In this document: in pieces, positions 18,109 through 26,726 of the stretch
How the letters are laid out: every line of letters begins with the position of its first letter
Numbering within the stretch: the stretch's first letter is position 1
Assembly: GCF_005049105.1 (NCBI RefSeq)
Contig: NZ_SUKA01000011.1
Span: forward strand, 62,001-126,000
Direction: 5' to 3'
DNA: 64,000 nt
Source of the DNA: Sphingobacterium alkalisoli
GTDB lineage: Bacteria > Bacteroidota > Bacteroidia > Sphingobacteriales > Sphingobacteriaceae
Notes under the pieces: generated by a model
Databases searched by the model: none
Seen by the model: only the letters and a program-made list of their open reading frames with translations
What the model was told of the DNA's origin: nothing
Translations under genes and position numbers: made by a program

Positions 18109-18203
18109 GTCATTCAATATTAGATTATATAAGCTAATTGTATTTTTGATACGAGATTACATTTATGGCTCGGTAGATCAATATTTAAAATTATAACTTT
18201 TGC

Positions 18204-18848
18204 ATGAAAAAAATACTCATTGCTGATGACCACAGTATTGTCAGATTAGGTGCTTCAATTATTATTAGAGAAGTGCTAAAAGATGTATCTATTACGCAAG
18301 CAAAAACTTACCCTGAGGTATATGAACAATTAAAGGCTGAACATTTCGACTTAATTCTTCTAGACATTAACATGCCTGGTGGTAATAATATTAAAGTAAT
18401 TAAAGAAATATTAGAAATTCAAAATGATCTTAAGATTTTGGTATTCTCATCTTACGATGAAAACTTATATGCGTTAAGGTATATTGAGGCAGGGGCGGCA
18501 GGATATCTAAACAAAACCACTGCTATGGGCGAATTAAACCACGCGATACAACACATCCAAGAGCGAGGAAAATACATGTCTGAAGCCGTGAAAGATTTAT
18601 ACGTAAAGAAGCTTACTCTACGTAAATCAAGTATAGATGCTGATAATCCGTTGAATAAATTATCAAACCGTGAGATGGACGTTGCCAAGCATCTGATCGA
18701 TGGACACGGCATTTTAGAAGTTTCTAATACATTAAACCTGAGCTCTTCTACCGTTAGCACGTATAAAAGTCGAATCTTTGAAAAATTAGGCGTACATAAT
18801 ATTCCAGAACTCATAGAATTATTTAAATTGCATTCGGAAGAAAAGTAA
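18204..18848 (+). CDS. NarL/FixJ-family response regulator (orphan)
   Basis: 214 residues. The receiver domain (1-125) has the acidic pair ADD at 7-9, phospho-acceptor Asp54 in LILLDINMPG, and the Ser/Lys switch residues (VFSS, LNKT). A LuxR-type helix-turn-helix follows at about 145-205 (LSNREMDVAKHLIDG, then STVSTYKSRIFEKLG). No histidine kinase is adjacent, so the partner is unknown. It is divergent from mscL with a 133-base gap. The last codons form one arm of a 19-bp perfect inverted repeat (18826-18880), with the stop codon in its loop. Confidence 0.93.
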   Translation: MKKILIADDHSIVRLGASIIIREVLKDVSITQAKTYPEVYEQLKAEHFDLILLDINMPGGNNIKVIKEILEIQNDLKILVFSSYDENLYALRYIEAGAAGYLNKTTAMGELNHAIQHIQERGKYMSEAVKDLYVKKLTLRKSSIDADNPLNKLSNREMDVAKHLIDGHGILEVSNTLNLSSSTVSTYKSRIFEKLGVHNIPELIELFKLHSEEK

Positions 18849-18880
18849 CAAGAGAAGTTGTTTTTCTTCCGAATGCAATT
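18826..18880. repeat. 19-bp perfect inverted repeat spanning the response regulator stop codon
   Basis: AATTGCATTCGGAAGAAAA (18826-18844) is exactly complementary to 18862-18880. The 17-base loop holds the TAA stop (18846-18848) and can add a further ACAA/TTGT pairing. No T-run follows on either strand, so it is not a standard intrinsic terminator. It could protect the mRNA 3' end or act as a factor-assisted terminator. Confidence 0.8.
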
Positions 18881-18967
18881 GCAGATTAGCACCTCCATAA
18901 CCTACCGTTGCACCCAAAATTCTAGAGATTATTACCAATACGCTTACGAGATAACGCGTGCATAAAC

Positions 18968-18998
18968 AAAAAAAATACGGCTAAATTATTAGCCGTAT
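18968..18998 (-). terminator. rho-independent terminator of ftsZ / the dcw cluster
   Basis: On the minus strand ATACGGCTAA pairs perfectly with TTAGCCGTAT around a 4-base loop and is followed by eight T. It lies 20 bases after the ftsZ stop, and so closes the long division and cell-wall cluster. Confidence 0.92.
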
Positions 18999-19017
18999 CC
19001 AATACTAGTGATAAATA

Positions 19018-20718
19018 TTAATCCACATTATCATGTAAGAAAGAGTTATTAGATCTAATTTCCGTTTCTCCTTCGTCAAAAGACAATGTAAAACGTGAAA
19101 CCTGAGATTCAGACGAATGAGGTAAATTATCCAACGGCTTCTGTTTTCTTTTATATGCGGGTTCGTTTTCCAATTCTTGAAGACCATTTGAGGATTTAAG
19201 CTTCATACTTAACTCTTTGAGACGCAGTATCCGCTCCTTAGTTTTCATCAGTTGATCCTCAAAATTTGATTCTTCTTTTTCTTCAATCTCGACAAAGTTA
19301 TTTTGAACCGGAGATTCTACATTATGCTGAACATCGTCTGTTGTTTCTTCATTGGTATTTTCATACGTATCAAATACAGTAGGTAATTTGAACTCAAACA
19401 TCGAAGGAGAGGTTTTTAATTCATATCCACCAAGATCTTGGTCTTTTTCTTCTTCAGCCGTATTTTGCACCTCCAACGTATGCCGGATCACCTGTGTTTC
19501 CGATTGGATTACAGAATTAGAAAGGGCATCTACTGGCTTAGCAGGAGATGAAAACAAATCTCCTTGAGGCATAGCCGCTTTCGTCTCATTGGTCAGTGCC
19601 TGGCCTTGAACTGGCTTTACCAGATTATCGAGAGGTGCATGTACTTCTTTGACAGCAAATTGATTTTGCCCAACAGGTTTTACAAACGCATTAGACGTAT
19701 CGGGGGTTAAAGGTAAAGCAATTTTTTCCTTCTTCTTCTCCTTAATGCGCTCTTCGGCGGTCTGGAAACCAGTAGCTATAATAGTTACTGACAACTCATC
19801 TTCATAAGATTCGTCGATACAATTACCCCAAATTAAGTCTGCCGTCAATCCGGCCTTTTCTTGGATATAATCCGTAATAATCGCCACTTCATCCATTGTG
19901 ACTTCTCTATTACCTGAAGTGATATTCAACAAAATATAGCGAGCACCTTCAATTTCATTATCTTTCAGAAGAGGAGAGGCTAAGGCCCCCGTAACAGCTT
20001 CAATAGCTCTATTATCTCCTTTTGAAACATGATTACCCATGATAGAAACACCACTATCATTCATAACCGTACGAACATCCTTAAAATCAACATTTACATA
20101 ACCAGGAATGGTTATAATTTCCGCGATACCTTTAGCTGCCGTAGTTAATATATCATCCGCCTTCGAAAATGCCGCAGTCATCGTTAAATTACCAAATATT
20201 TCACGAAGACGATCATTTGAAATAACGAGGTATGAATCTACATATTTCCGTAGCTCATTTAAACCTTCTTCTGCTTGAGAGCGGCGCTTTTTTCCTTCAA
20301 AAGTAAAAGGAGTAGTAATAATAGCCACAGTCAGAATTCCCATTTCTTTAGCTGCTTTAGCTAAAACTGGACTCGCTCCTGTGCCTGTACCGCCTCCCAT
20401 ACCAGCTGTTATAAACAACATCTTGGTATTGGTACCAAGCATTCTTTTGATATCCTCTATACTTTCGATTGCAGAATTTTCGCCTACATCCGGATCTGCA
20501 CCAGCACCCATTCCTTCTGTTAAACTAGTTCCCAATTGTACTTTGTTAGGGATTGGGCTTAATTCTAGTGCTTGCGCATCCGTATTACACACAATAAAGT
20601 CCACCCCACTAATTCCCTGCTTGTACATGTGATTAACGGCATTTCCCCCGCCACCACCTACGCCTATAACTTTAATTATAGACGACTGTTCCTTTAACAT
20701 TTCAAATTGTATCGACAT
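19018..20718 (-). CDS. ftsZ: cell division protein FtsZ
   Basis: Tubulin-like GTPase that forms the division ring. The N-terminal part has VGVGGGGGNAVNHM (about 18-31), the tubulin signature GGGTGTG (108-114) and a T7-type segment VNVDFKDVRTVM. At 566 residues it is much longer than the roughly 380 of E. coli. The excess is an acidic, low-complexity linker of about 210 residues. The end (RSNNSFLHDNVD) is a Bacteroidota-type terminal peptide. It is the last gene of the dcw cluster; a Shine-Dalgarno-like AAGAGGA precedes the ATG. The ftsA-ftsZ gap (136 bases) holds an inverted pair of DnaA-box-like sequences, so ftsZ may have extra control of its own. Confidence 0.98.
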   Translation of the reverse strand: MSIQFEMLKEQSSIIKVIGVGGGGGNAVNHMYKQGISGVDFIVCNTDAQALELSPIPNKVQLGTSLTEGMGAGADPDVGENSAIESIEDIKRMLGTNTKMLFITAGMGGGTGTGASPVLAKAAKEMGILTVAIITTPFTFEGKKRRSQAEEGLNELRKYVDSYLVISNDRLREIFGNLTMTAAFSKADDILTTAAKGIAEIITIPGYVNVDFKDVRTVMNDSGVSIMGNHVSKGDNRAIEAVTGALASPLLKDNEIEGARYILLNITSGNREVTMDEVAIITDYIQEKAGLTADLIWGNCIDESYEDELSVTIIATGFQTAEERIKEKKKEKIALPLTPDTSNAFVKPVGQNQFAVKEVHAPLDNLVKPVQGQALTNETKAAMPQGDLFSSPAKPVDALSNSVIQSETQVIRHTLEVQNTAEEEKDQDLGGYELKTSPSMFEFKLPTVFDTYENTNEETTDDVQHNVESPVQNNFVEIEEKEESNFEDQLMKTKERILRLKELSMKLKSSNGLQELENEPAYKRKQKPLDNLPHSSESQVSRFTLSFDEGETEIRSNNSFLHDNVD

Positions 20719-20807
20719 AAAATATCCTCTTTTTATGAATTGCTAAGTTCACAGTTACCCTAGAACTCATCAATTCGAATGTAATAATACCAAAATATCA
20801 ACAACAG

Positions 20808-20835
20808 TTTTCCACAATTGTTAAAATGTGGAAAA
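20808..20835. repeat. inverted pair of DnaA-box-like sequences upstream of ftsZ
   Basis: TTTTCCACA (20808-20816) and TGTGGAAAA (20827-20835) form 9-bp arms around 10 bases. Each differs from the DnaA box TTATCCACA at one base. It lies 90-117 bases before the ftsZ ATG. It may also fold as a weak hairpin after ftsA. Confidence 0.45.
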
Positions 20836-20854
20836 AACCACTTAATGTTGAAAA

Positions 20855-22219
20855 TTATTTTTTCCCAATAAACGAATCATCGTCAATTCCGGAATCATCT
20901 TTAATGAAATCAGAGATTATTTTAGTAAACCAACTTTCCTTTTTGTTGGCCGTTTGCGTAATCTCCTTCACTTTCGATCTATCTGGGCTTTTATACACCA
21001 CTTCTTGTTGCGTGGCCTCATCTTCTTCTACCGTTTGGATACCCTTAATCAATAAACCAATACTTGTAGCATACATTGGACTTTTCATCTCATCAAAAGA
21101 TTGCTTGTTCAACATATCCGTTTTTGCCAAGTATTCGTTTGGATATCCGATACGACAATCGATTCCTGTAATATATTCCACTAACTGAACCAGATGTTTC
21201 AATTGTGCCCCTCCCCCAGTAATAACAATACCAGCAATTAATTTATCTTCATACCCTGAGGATTTAATTTCATAATAAACATGCTCTATGATTTCTTCCA
21301 TTCTGGCTTGAATAATGAATGCAAGATTCTTAACAGAGATCTCTTTAGAATCACGTCCGCGGATGCCAGGTACACAAATTACCTCGTTATCTTTGTTTTC
21401 GTCCGCCAATGCTGAGCCGTAACGCACCTTTAATTGTTCCGCTTGATTACGTAAGACAGCACATCCTTGACGTATATCTTCGGTAACAATATTTCCTCCC
21501 AAGGGAATAACAGCAGTATGACGAATAATCCCTTCATGAAAAATAGCTACATCTGTGGTGCCTCCTCCGATATCGACAAGCACTACTCCAGCCATTTTCT
21601 CCTCCTCATCCAATACAGCTTCAGATGATGCTAGAGGCTCCAACACCAAAGAAGAAACTTCTAGGTCAGAATTATCCACACACTTTTTAATGTTTTTGAT
21701 GTCAGTAACCCGACCCGAAATGATATGGAAATTAGCTTCCATACGACGTCCGGCCATACCTATTGGTTCCTTAATCCCCGGTTCATTATCAATTGTAAAT
21801 TCTTGCGGTAAGACGTGTATAATTTCCTCTCCCGGAGGAAGAACGAGTTTATACATATCCGAAATCAAACGTTCAACATCTAAGCGGCCAATTTCGTCGT
21901 CATCATTTTTTGTCAAAATCCCACGATGCTGGATGCTTTTGATGTGCTGACCGGCTATACCTACATTGACCACTTTTATATCCACATTAGATTGCCCTTC
22001 AGCTATCGCGACAGCTTCACGGATACTTCCAACGGTTTTTTGAATATTAGCTACAACCCCACGGTTTACCCCCGCAGATTCGGCTTTACCTACGCCCAAA
22101 AGCTCAATTTTGTTTGTCCCGCTACGACGACCTACCGTCACGCAGATTTTCGTAGTACCGATATCCAACCCAACAATAATTGGATTTTCTTTTTCATTTG
22201 CTGTAATTCTTGGTTTCAT
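20855..22219 (-). CDS. ftsA: cell division protein FtsA
   Basis: Actin-like protein that anchors FtsZ to the membrane. From the ATG at 22219 it is 454 residues, starting MKPRITANEKENPIIVGLDIG. The ASKHA phosphate-1 motif VGLDIGTTKICVTVG comes first, then DIGGGTTDVAIF (phosphate-2) and GIVITGGGAQLKHL (adenosine site). The longer frame starting at 22288 would overlap ftsQ by 46 bases and add an unlikely leader, so it was not used. The C-terminal tail (WFTKIISDFIKDD) is amphipathic, as needed for membrane attachment. Confidence 0.95.
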   Translation of the reverse strand: MKPRITANEKENPIIVGLDIGTTKICVTVGRRSGTNKIELLGVGKAESAGVNRGVVANIQKTVGSIREAVAIAEGQSNVDIKVVNVGIAGQHIKSIQHRGILTKNDDDEIGRLDVERLISDMYKLVLPPGEEIIHVLPQEFTIDNEPGIKEPIGMAGRRMEANFHIISGRVTDIKNIKKCVDNSDLEVSSLVLEPLASSEAVLDEEEKMAGVVLVDIGGGTTDVAIFHEGIIRHTAVIPLGGNIVTEDIRQGCAVLRNQAEQLKVRYGSALADENKDNEVICVPGIRGRDSKEISVKNLAFIIQARMEEIIEHVYYEIKSSGYEDKLIAGIVITGGGAQLKHLVQLVEYITGIDCRIGYPNEYLAKTDMLNKQSFDEMKSPMYATSIGLLIKGIQTVEEDEATQQEVVYKSPDRSKVKEITQTANKKESWFTKIISDFIKDDSGIDDDSFIGKK

Positions 22220-22242
22220 ATGCTGTATATTATGCTGTATTG

Positions 22243-23070
22243 TTAATTTTTCATATTTATTTTCATCTGTAAACTGTCCATAAACCAATTCCCTTTTCGT
22301 TCACAAATTATTTGATCTCCATACTTTACATTTACCCTCGCATAGGCATTGTTGCCTACTTTTGGCAGAATGTCACGGTAATAGACCTTTAACCGATCTA
22401 ATTTATACGCAAGCGAATCTGCAGTTCCGATTATCAACTCCTCATTGCCTACACGTGGTACTATTTCAATATCATTTTCAGCGTTTACATATAATTGCAC
22501 AATTTGATTTTCCCAAAGTTCGTCTCCTCTAATATGATCTACGATTTTCACTAGATCATTTACAAGCTTACTCTGTACATCATCTAAAGGCTCTCCATAG
22601 TTTTCTGATATATTTCCATTTGCGACAAGTACATGAGGCACGTATTTTAAGGTAACTGGAATTTTCTTTCCCTCTCTATCGATATAAAATTCCCGACCAT
22701 TTTTATTTATAACTCTCAAGACAACTTCTCGCTGCTGTACTGCAACTTGTATAACGCCATCCATATCTGCATGAATTTCTGCATTAGATACATACGGGAG
22801 ATCCTTTAACGACTCTTCGATCTGGTTGACCGGAACGTCTTTGATGGCCTGCCCCACTACCCTTCCGTATTTCTCATTGATCAATTTCGAAATATCATGC
22901 TGATCTATAAAGGTTTCTTTCCCTTCAATCATTACACGCAGAGCAATACATACCTGATCGCCACTCTTTCTTGCGATCAGACTCATAAGCAGGGTCAACC
23001 CGACCAGAACCGCGGTTCCGAGTATTCCATAGCCTATAAAGCTCCAGCGTATACTTTTTGATCTATTCAT
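22243..23070 (-). CDS. ftsQ: cell division protein FtsQ
   Basis: 275 residues: short basic cytoplasmic start, one membrane helix (about 9-32), then a POTRA-like segment (DISKLINEKYGRVVGQAI) and the FtsQ beta domain (ESLKDLPYVSNAEIH, then VQQREVVLRV). Bitopic inner-membrane divisome protein. It overlaps murC by 8 bases and is followed by ftsA, the conserved order. Confidence 0.88.
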   Translation of the reverse strand: MNRSKSIRWSFIGYGILGTAVLVGLTLLMSLIARKSGDQVCIALRVMIEGKETFIDQHDISKLINEKYGRVVGQAIKDVPVNQIEESLKDLPYVSNAEIHADMDGVIQVAVQQREVVLRVINKNGREFYIDREGKKIPVTLKYVPHVLVANGNISENYGEPLDDVQSKLVNDLVKIVDHIRGDELWENQIVQLYVNAENDIEIVPRVGNEELIIGTADSLAYKLDRLKVYYRDILPKVGNNAYARVNVKYGDQIICERKGNWFMDSLQMKINMKN

Positions 23071-24418
23071 TCTCTAAAATAGTTTTCAATGGTCTTACCA
23101 AACGGTCAATATCTCCTGCTCCTACGGTCACGATTAATTCCGGTTTTTCTGCCATTACCCTATCCAATACATCTTGAGGCATAACCACTCTTTTATTCTC
23201 TATTCCTATTTTATTCAAAAGCCAAGAGGAATTCACGCCGTCAATCGGCAGCTCTCTTGCCGGATAGATCTCCATCAACAAAAGTTCATCTGCCATTCCC
23301 AGTACTTCTGCAAAGCCATCTACAAAATCACGTGTGCGTGTAAAAAGATGGGGCTGAAAAACAACAGTCAACTTTTTGGTGGGATATAATTTACGCATGG
23401 AATTTAGAAAAGCCCGCAATTCCTCCGGGTGATGGGCATAGTCATCTACGTACACATGTTCGGGTGTTCGAACGATGTATTCAAAACGACGCTTCGCTCC
23501 CTTGAAATTGGCTAACGCTGTTACGATTTTCTCCATATCAATCTCCAATAATATTGCTACTGTAATAGCTGCAACAGCATTCTCAACGTTATGAAGTCCA
23601 GGTATTCCAAGACGGATATTTTCAACCCGCATATCTCCATAGATATAATCAAAATGAAATTCTCCATCATCTACATGAATATTCTCGGCATAAGCATCGG
23701 CTCTCGTTTCAGATGAATAGCTGATATTTCCCTCAAAAGGCAACCCCACCTTTACTATACTTTTACCATCTTCTACTACCCTATCCAGAAATAATTTGAA
23801 GGAATCAATCAAATGCGACTCATCACCGTAAATATCCAAATGATCTGCATCAGCAGAGGTTACCACGGCAATATTAGGATGTAATGTAAGAAAGGAACGA
23901 TCGTATTCGTCGGCTTCTACAACCACTACGTTATTGTCTCCAAATAAAACATTGGTGTTGTAATTTGAACTAATCCCCCCTAAAAATGCAGAGCAATCGT
24001 ACCCTGAATCTTTTAATATATGAGCGATCATGGTCGAAGTCGTCGTCTTACCATGTGTACCCGCAACACCAATTGTGAAGCGACTGGCACTGATAAATCC
24101 TAATACCTGCGATCGCTTATATAGTTCAAACCCTCTATCAATAAAATAATTCTTAATTTTTAAATCCTTGGGGACTGCAGGTGTAAAAATCACCAATGAG
24201 TCCACAGATGGATTTAGAAAACGTTCTGGAACTAACTGAATATTGTCTTGGTAAAACACAGTAATTCCTTCGCTAACCAAAGCTAAAGTCAAATCGGTTT
24301 CGGTTTTATCGTATCCTATAACGGTACAGCCCAATTGATAAAAGTAACGTGCTAAACCGCTCATTCCAATCCCACCAATTCCGATTAAAAAAACCTGTTT
24401 TATCTGATCAATATTCAT
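23063..24418 (-). CDS. murC: UDP-N-acetylmuramate--L-alanine ligase
   Basis: Adds L-Ala to UDP-MurNAc in the cytoplasm, using ATP. 451 residues. The N-terminal Rossmann motif is FLIGIGGIGMSGLA, the Mur-ligase P-loop is GVAGTHGKTTTSTM, and EADEYDRSFLTLHP plus VDDYAHHPEEL are MurC signatures. It lies 3 bases after murG and overlaps ftsQ by 8, inside the dcw operon. Confidence 0.97.
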   Translation of the reverse strand: MNIDQIKQVFLIGIGGIGMSGLARYFYQLGCTVIGYDKTETDLTLALVSEGITVFYQDNIQLVPERFLNPSVDSLVIFTPAVPKDLKIKNYFIDRGFELYKRSQVLGFISASRFTIGVAGTHGKTTTSTMIAHILKDSGYDCSAFLGGISSNYNTNVLFGDNNVVVVEADEYDRSFLTLHPNIAVVTSADADHLDIYGDESHLIDSFKLFLDRVVEDGKSIVKVGLPFEGNISYSSETRADAYAENIHVDDGEFHFDYIYGDMRVENIRLGIPGLHNVENAVAAITVAILLEIDMEKIVTALANFKGAKRRFEYIVRTPEHVYVDDYAHHPEELRAFLNSMRKLYPTKKLTVVFQPHLFTRTRDFVDGFAEVLGMADELLLMEIYPARELPIDGVNSSWLLNKIGIENKRVVMPQDVLDRVMAEKPELIVTVGAGDIDRLVRPLKTILENE

Positions 24419-24421
24419 TTT

Positions 24422-25519
24422 CTAGTTTATTAATTTTAAAACTTCGTTCGCTATTACCTCATCTGCATCGAGCAACGCCAGTTTTTTAATATTCTCACCG
24501 AGTTCTACACATATCGCTTCATCGTGAATCAACTTAAGCGCTTCATCTATCAGATGAATGCGTGCACTCATATCGGTTACCATTAAAGCCGCTTTCTTGT
24601 CTACCAACGAAACCGCATTTTTTGTTTGATGATCTTCCGCGACATTTGGCGAAGGAACCAGTATAGCAGGTTTACCAATTACACATAATTCCGAAATGGT
24701 TCCTGCTCCCGCTCTTGCTATAATCACATCTGCTGCTGCATACGCATAATCCATGCGCTGCAAAAACGGCACTAACTTAATATTGACAGGCAGCTTATCG
24801 TTTAGTTCCCTTTCCAGCTTTTCAAAATAATAGCTGCCGCATTGCCAGATCACTTGTATATCTGCTTGGAGCAATTTATCTAATGCTCCTTTCATACATT
24901 CGTTCAACGTATTGGCGCCCAAACTTCCACCTGTAACCAGAATTGTCTTCTTGCCCTCCTGTAATCCGAATGAAGTAATCGCTTCGCTATACTTACCGGA
25001 AATATTTACCGAAGCTCTTCGGATCGGATTCCCTGTCAACATGATCTTGCTTTCAGGAAAGAATTGATCCATTCCCTCATAGGCTACACATATTTTTTGC
25101 GCCTTCTTGCCCAAACTTTTATTGGTCTTACCTGCAAACGAATTCTGTTCCTGAATAAGCGTAGGAATGCCAATATGATTTGCCATCATTAACAACGGAC
25201 CAGAAGCATACCCACCAACTCCGACGGCTACTTCCGCACCAAACTCTTTAATGATCTGTCGGGACTTCCATAAACTTTTTACCATTTTAAATGGTAAAGC
25301 TAAGTTCTTCAATAACGACTGTCTGTTAATCCCCTGAATGTCTAATCCTATTATCCTATATCCGGCAGCAGGAACCTTTTCCATTTCCATTTTACCAGCA
25401 GCACCAACAAATAGAATTTCAATCTCAGGCTGTGCACGGCGCAATGCATTCGCAATCGCAATTGCCGGGAAGATATGTCCTCCCGTACCGCCACCACTTA
25501 TGATTACTTTATGCGCCAT
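24422..25519 (-). CDS. murG: UDP-GlcNAc--lipid I N-acetylglucosaminyltransferase
   Basis: Peripheral membrane GT28 enzyme that converts lipid I to lipid II. 365 residues. Visible are the glycine loop SGGGTGGHIFPAIAIA at the start, GVGGYASGPLL, and the C-terminal UDP-GlcNAc site GAGTISELCVIGKPAILVPSP. Spacing to ftsW (6 bases) and murC (3 bases) shows one operon. Confidence 0.97.
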   Translation of the reverse strand: MAHKVIISGGGTGGHIFPAIAIANALRRAQPEIEILFVGAAGKMEMEKVPAAGYRIIGLDIQGINRQSLLKNLALPFKMVKSLWKSRQIIKEFGAEVAVGVGGYASGPLLMMANHIGIPTLIQEQNSFAGKTNKSLGKKAQKICVAYEGMDQFFPESKIMLTGNPIRRASVNISGKYSEAITSFGLQEGKKTILVTGGSLGANTLNECMKGALDKLLQADIQVIWQCGSYYFEKLERELNDKLPVNIKLVPFLQRMDYAYAAADVIIARAGAGTISELCVIGKPAILVPSPNVAEDHQTKNAVSLVDKKAALMVTDMSARIHLIDEALKLIHDEAICVELGENIKKLALLDADEVIANEVLKLIN

Positions 25520-25525
25520 ATTAAA

Positions 25526-26719
25526 CTATACTGTACCTACGATTACTTTTTTTTGCTTCGGGGTTTCATCCAACTCCTGCTTATGTTTTAACTCCTCTAT
25601 ATTCCTACTTACAGAGAGGATAATCCCCAATGCAACACTCGTAAAAAGGATTGACGTACCTCCCATGCTAACCAACGGCAACGGAACACCTGTAACTGGC
25701 CCCAATCCGACTGCCACTGCCATATTCGCCAATGCTTGTATCGTTAGGCTAAACCCTAACCCTGCAGCTAAAAAAGCGCCAAAGGCTCTTGGGCTGAGTG
25801 TTACGATACGGATACAGCGATACATTAAAGCCAAATAAAGAAACAATAGTATTACGCCCCCGACTGTTCCATATTCTTCGATAATGATAGCAAAAATAAA
25901 ATCGGAATAGGGATGCGGAAGCACATTTCGCTGCACACTGTTGCCAGGCCCCTTTCCGAATAATCCTCCCGTAGCAATCGCGATTTTTGCATTATTTGCT
26001 TGATAATTCTTATCTTCTTGAAAAGGAACATTGGAAGCTATCTCTTCTGTTGAAAAAAAGCCTTTTATACGACTAAAATACGTGGCCCGACGTGGTCCGA
26101 TCGAAATAACCAATACCCCGAGCAACCCTACGCCTAATGACACCAAAGCGATTTGTTTAAAGCTGATACGACCTATCAAAAGCAATAGCACACTGACCCC
26201 AAACAACATAACAGCTGTAGATAAGTTGGCCCAGGCAATCAACACAAATACTACACAAACTGCACCCATTATCGGAACAAAAGATTTTTTAACATCTTTA
26301 ATCTCTTCCTGTTTACGGGAAAGCATTCTAGCTAAAAAGGTAATCAAGGCCAGTTTTGCTAAATCAGACGTCTGAAAAGTCTGATTGATAACCGGAATGG
26401 TAACCCAACGGGAAGCATCATTAACTTTGTTCCCAAACACCAATGTATAAAGTAATAAGGGAATAGTAATTGCCATCAAAAGTTTTGAAATACCTGCATA
26501 ATACCTGTAATCTAATTTGTGAGACAGAAACATCAATATCAAACCTATAGCGATAATCGAAAAATGTTTAAATAAATACATTTCTGTACCCTTACCTTCT
26601 TTATATGCAAGCGTACCTACTGAACTATAAACGGCAAGTAAAGACCACCCCGATAGAATGATCACGATGATCCAAATCCACTTATCTCCTTTTAATCTTG
26701 ACAATACTTGTTCCATCAC
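25526..26719 (-). CDS. ftsW: peptidoglycan glycosyltransferase FtsW
   Basis: SEDS-family membrane polymerase that makes septal glycan strands with FtsI. 397 residues with about ten membrane helices. The characteristic VGLGPVTGVPLPLVSMGGTS is near the C-terminus and SDLAKLALITFLA is central. A basic C-terminal tail of about 25 residues follows. RodA is the alternative family member, but the place between murD and murG points to FtsW. Confidence 0.95.
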   Translation of the reverse strand: MMEQVLSRLKGDKWIWIIVIILSGWSLLAVYSSVGTLAYKEGKGTEMYLFKHFSIIAIGLILMFLSHKLDYRYYAGISKLLMAITIPLLLYTLVFGNKVNDASRWVTIPVINQTFQTSDLAKLALITFLARMLSRKQEEIKDVKKSFVPIMGAVCVVFVLIAWANLSTAVMLFGVSVLLLLIGRISFKQIALVSLGVGLLGVLVISIGPRRATYFSRIKGFFSTEEIASNVPFQEDKNYQANNAKIAIATGGLFGKGPGNSVQRNVLPHPYSDFIFAIIIEEYGTVGGVILLFLYLALMYRCIRIVTLSPRAFGAFLAAGLGFSLTIQALANMAVAVGLGPVTGVPLPLVSMGGTSILFTSVALGIILSVSRNIEELKHKQELDETPKQKKVIVGTV

Positions 26720-26726
26720 AGTTCAT

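Noticed and set aside
22220..22288. Earlier start for ftsA giving 23 extra residues
   Set aside because: It would overlap ftsQ by 46 bases, and the extra peptide is unlike any FtsA N-terminus.
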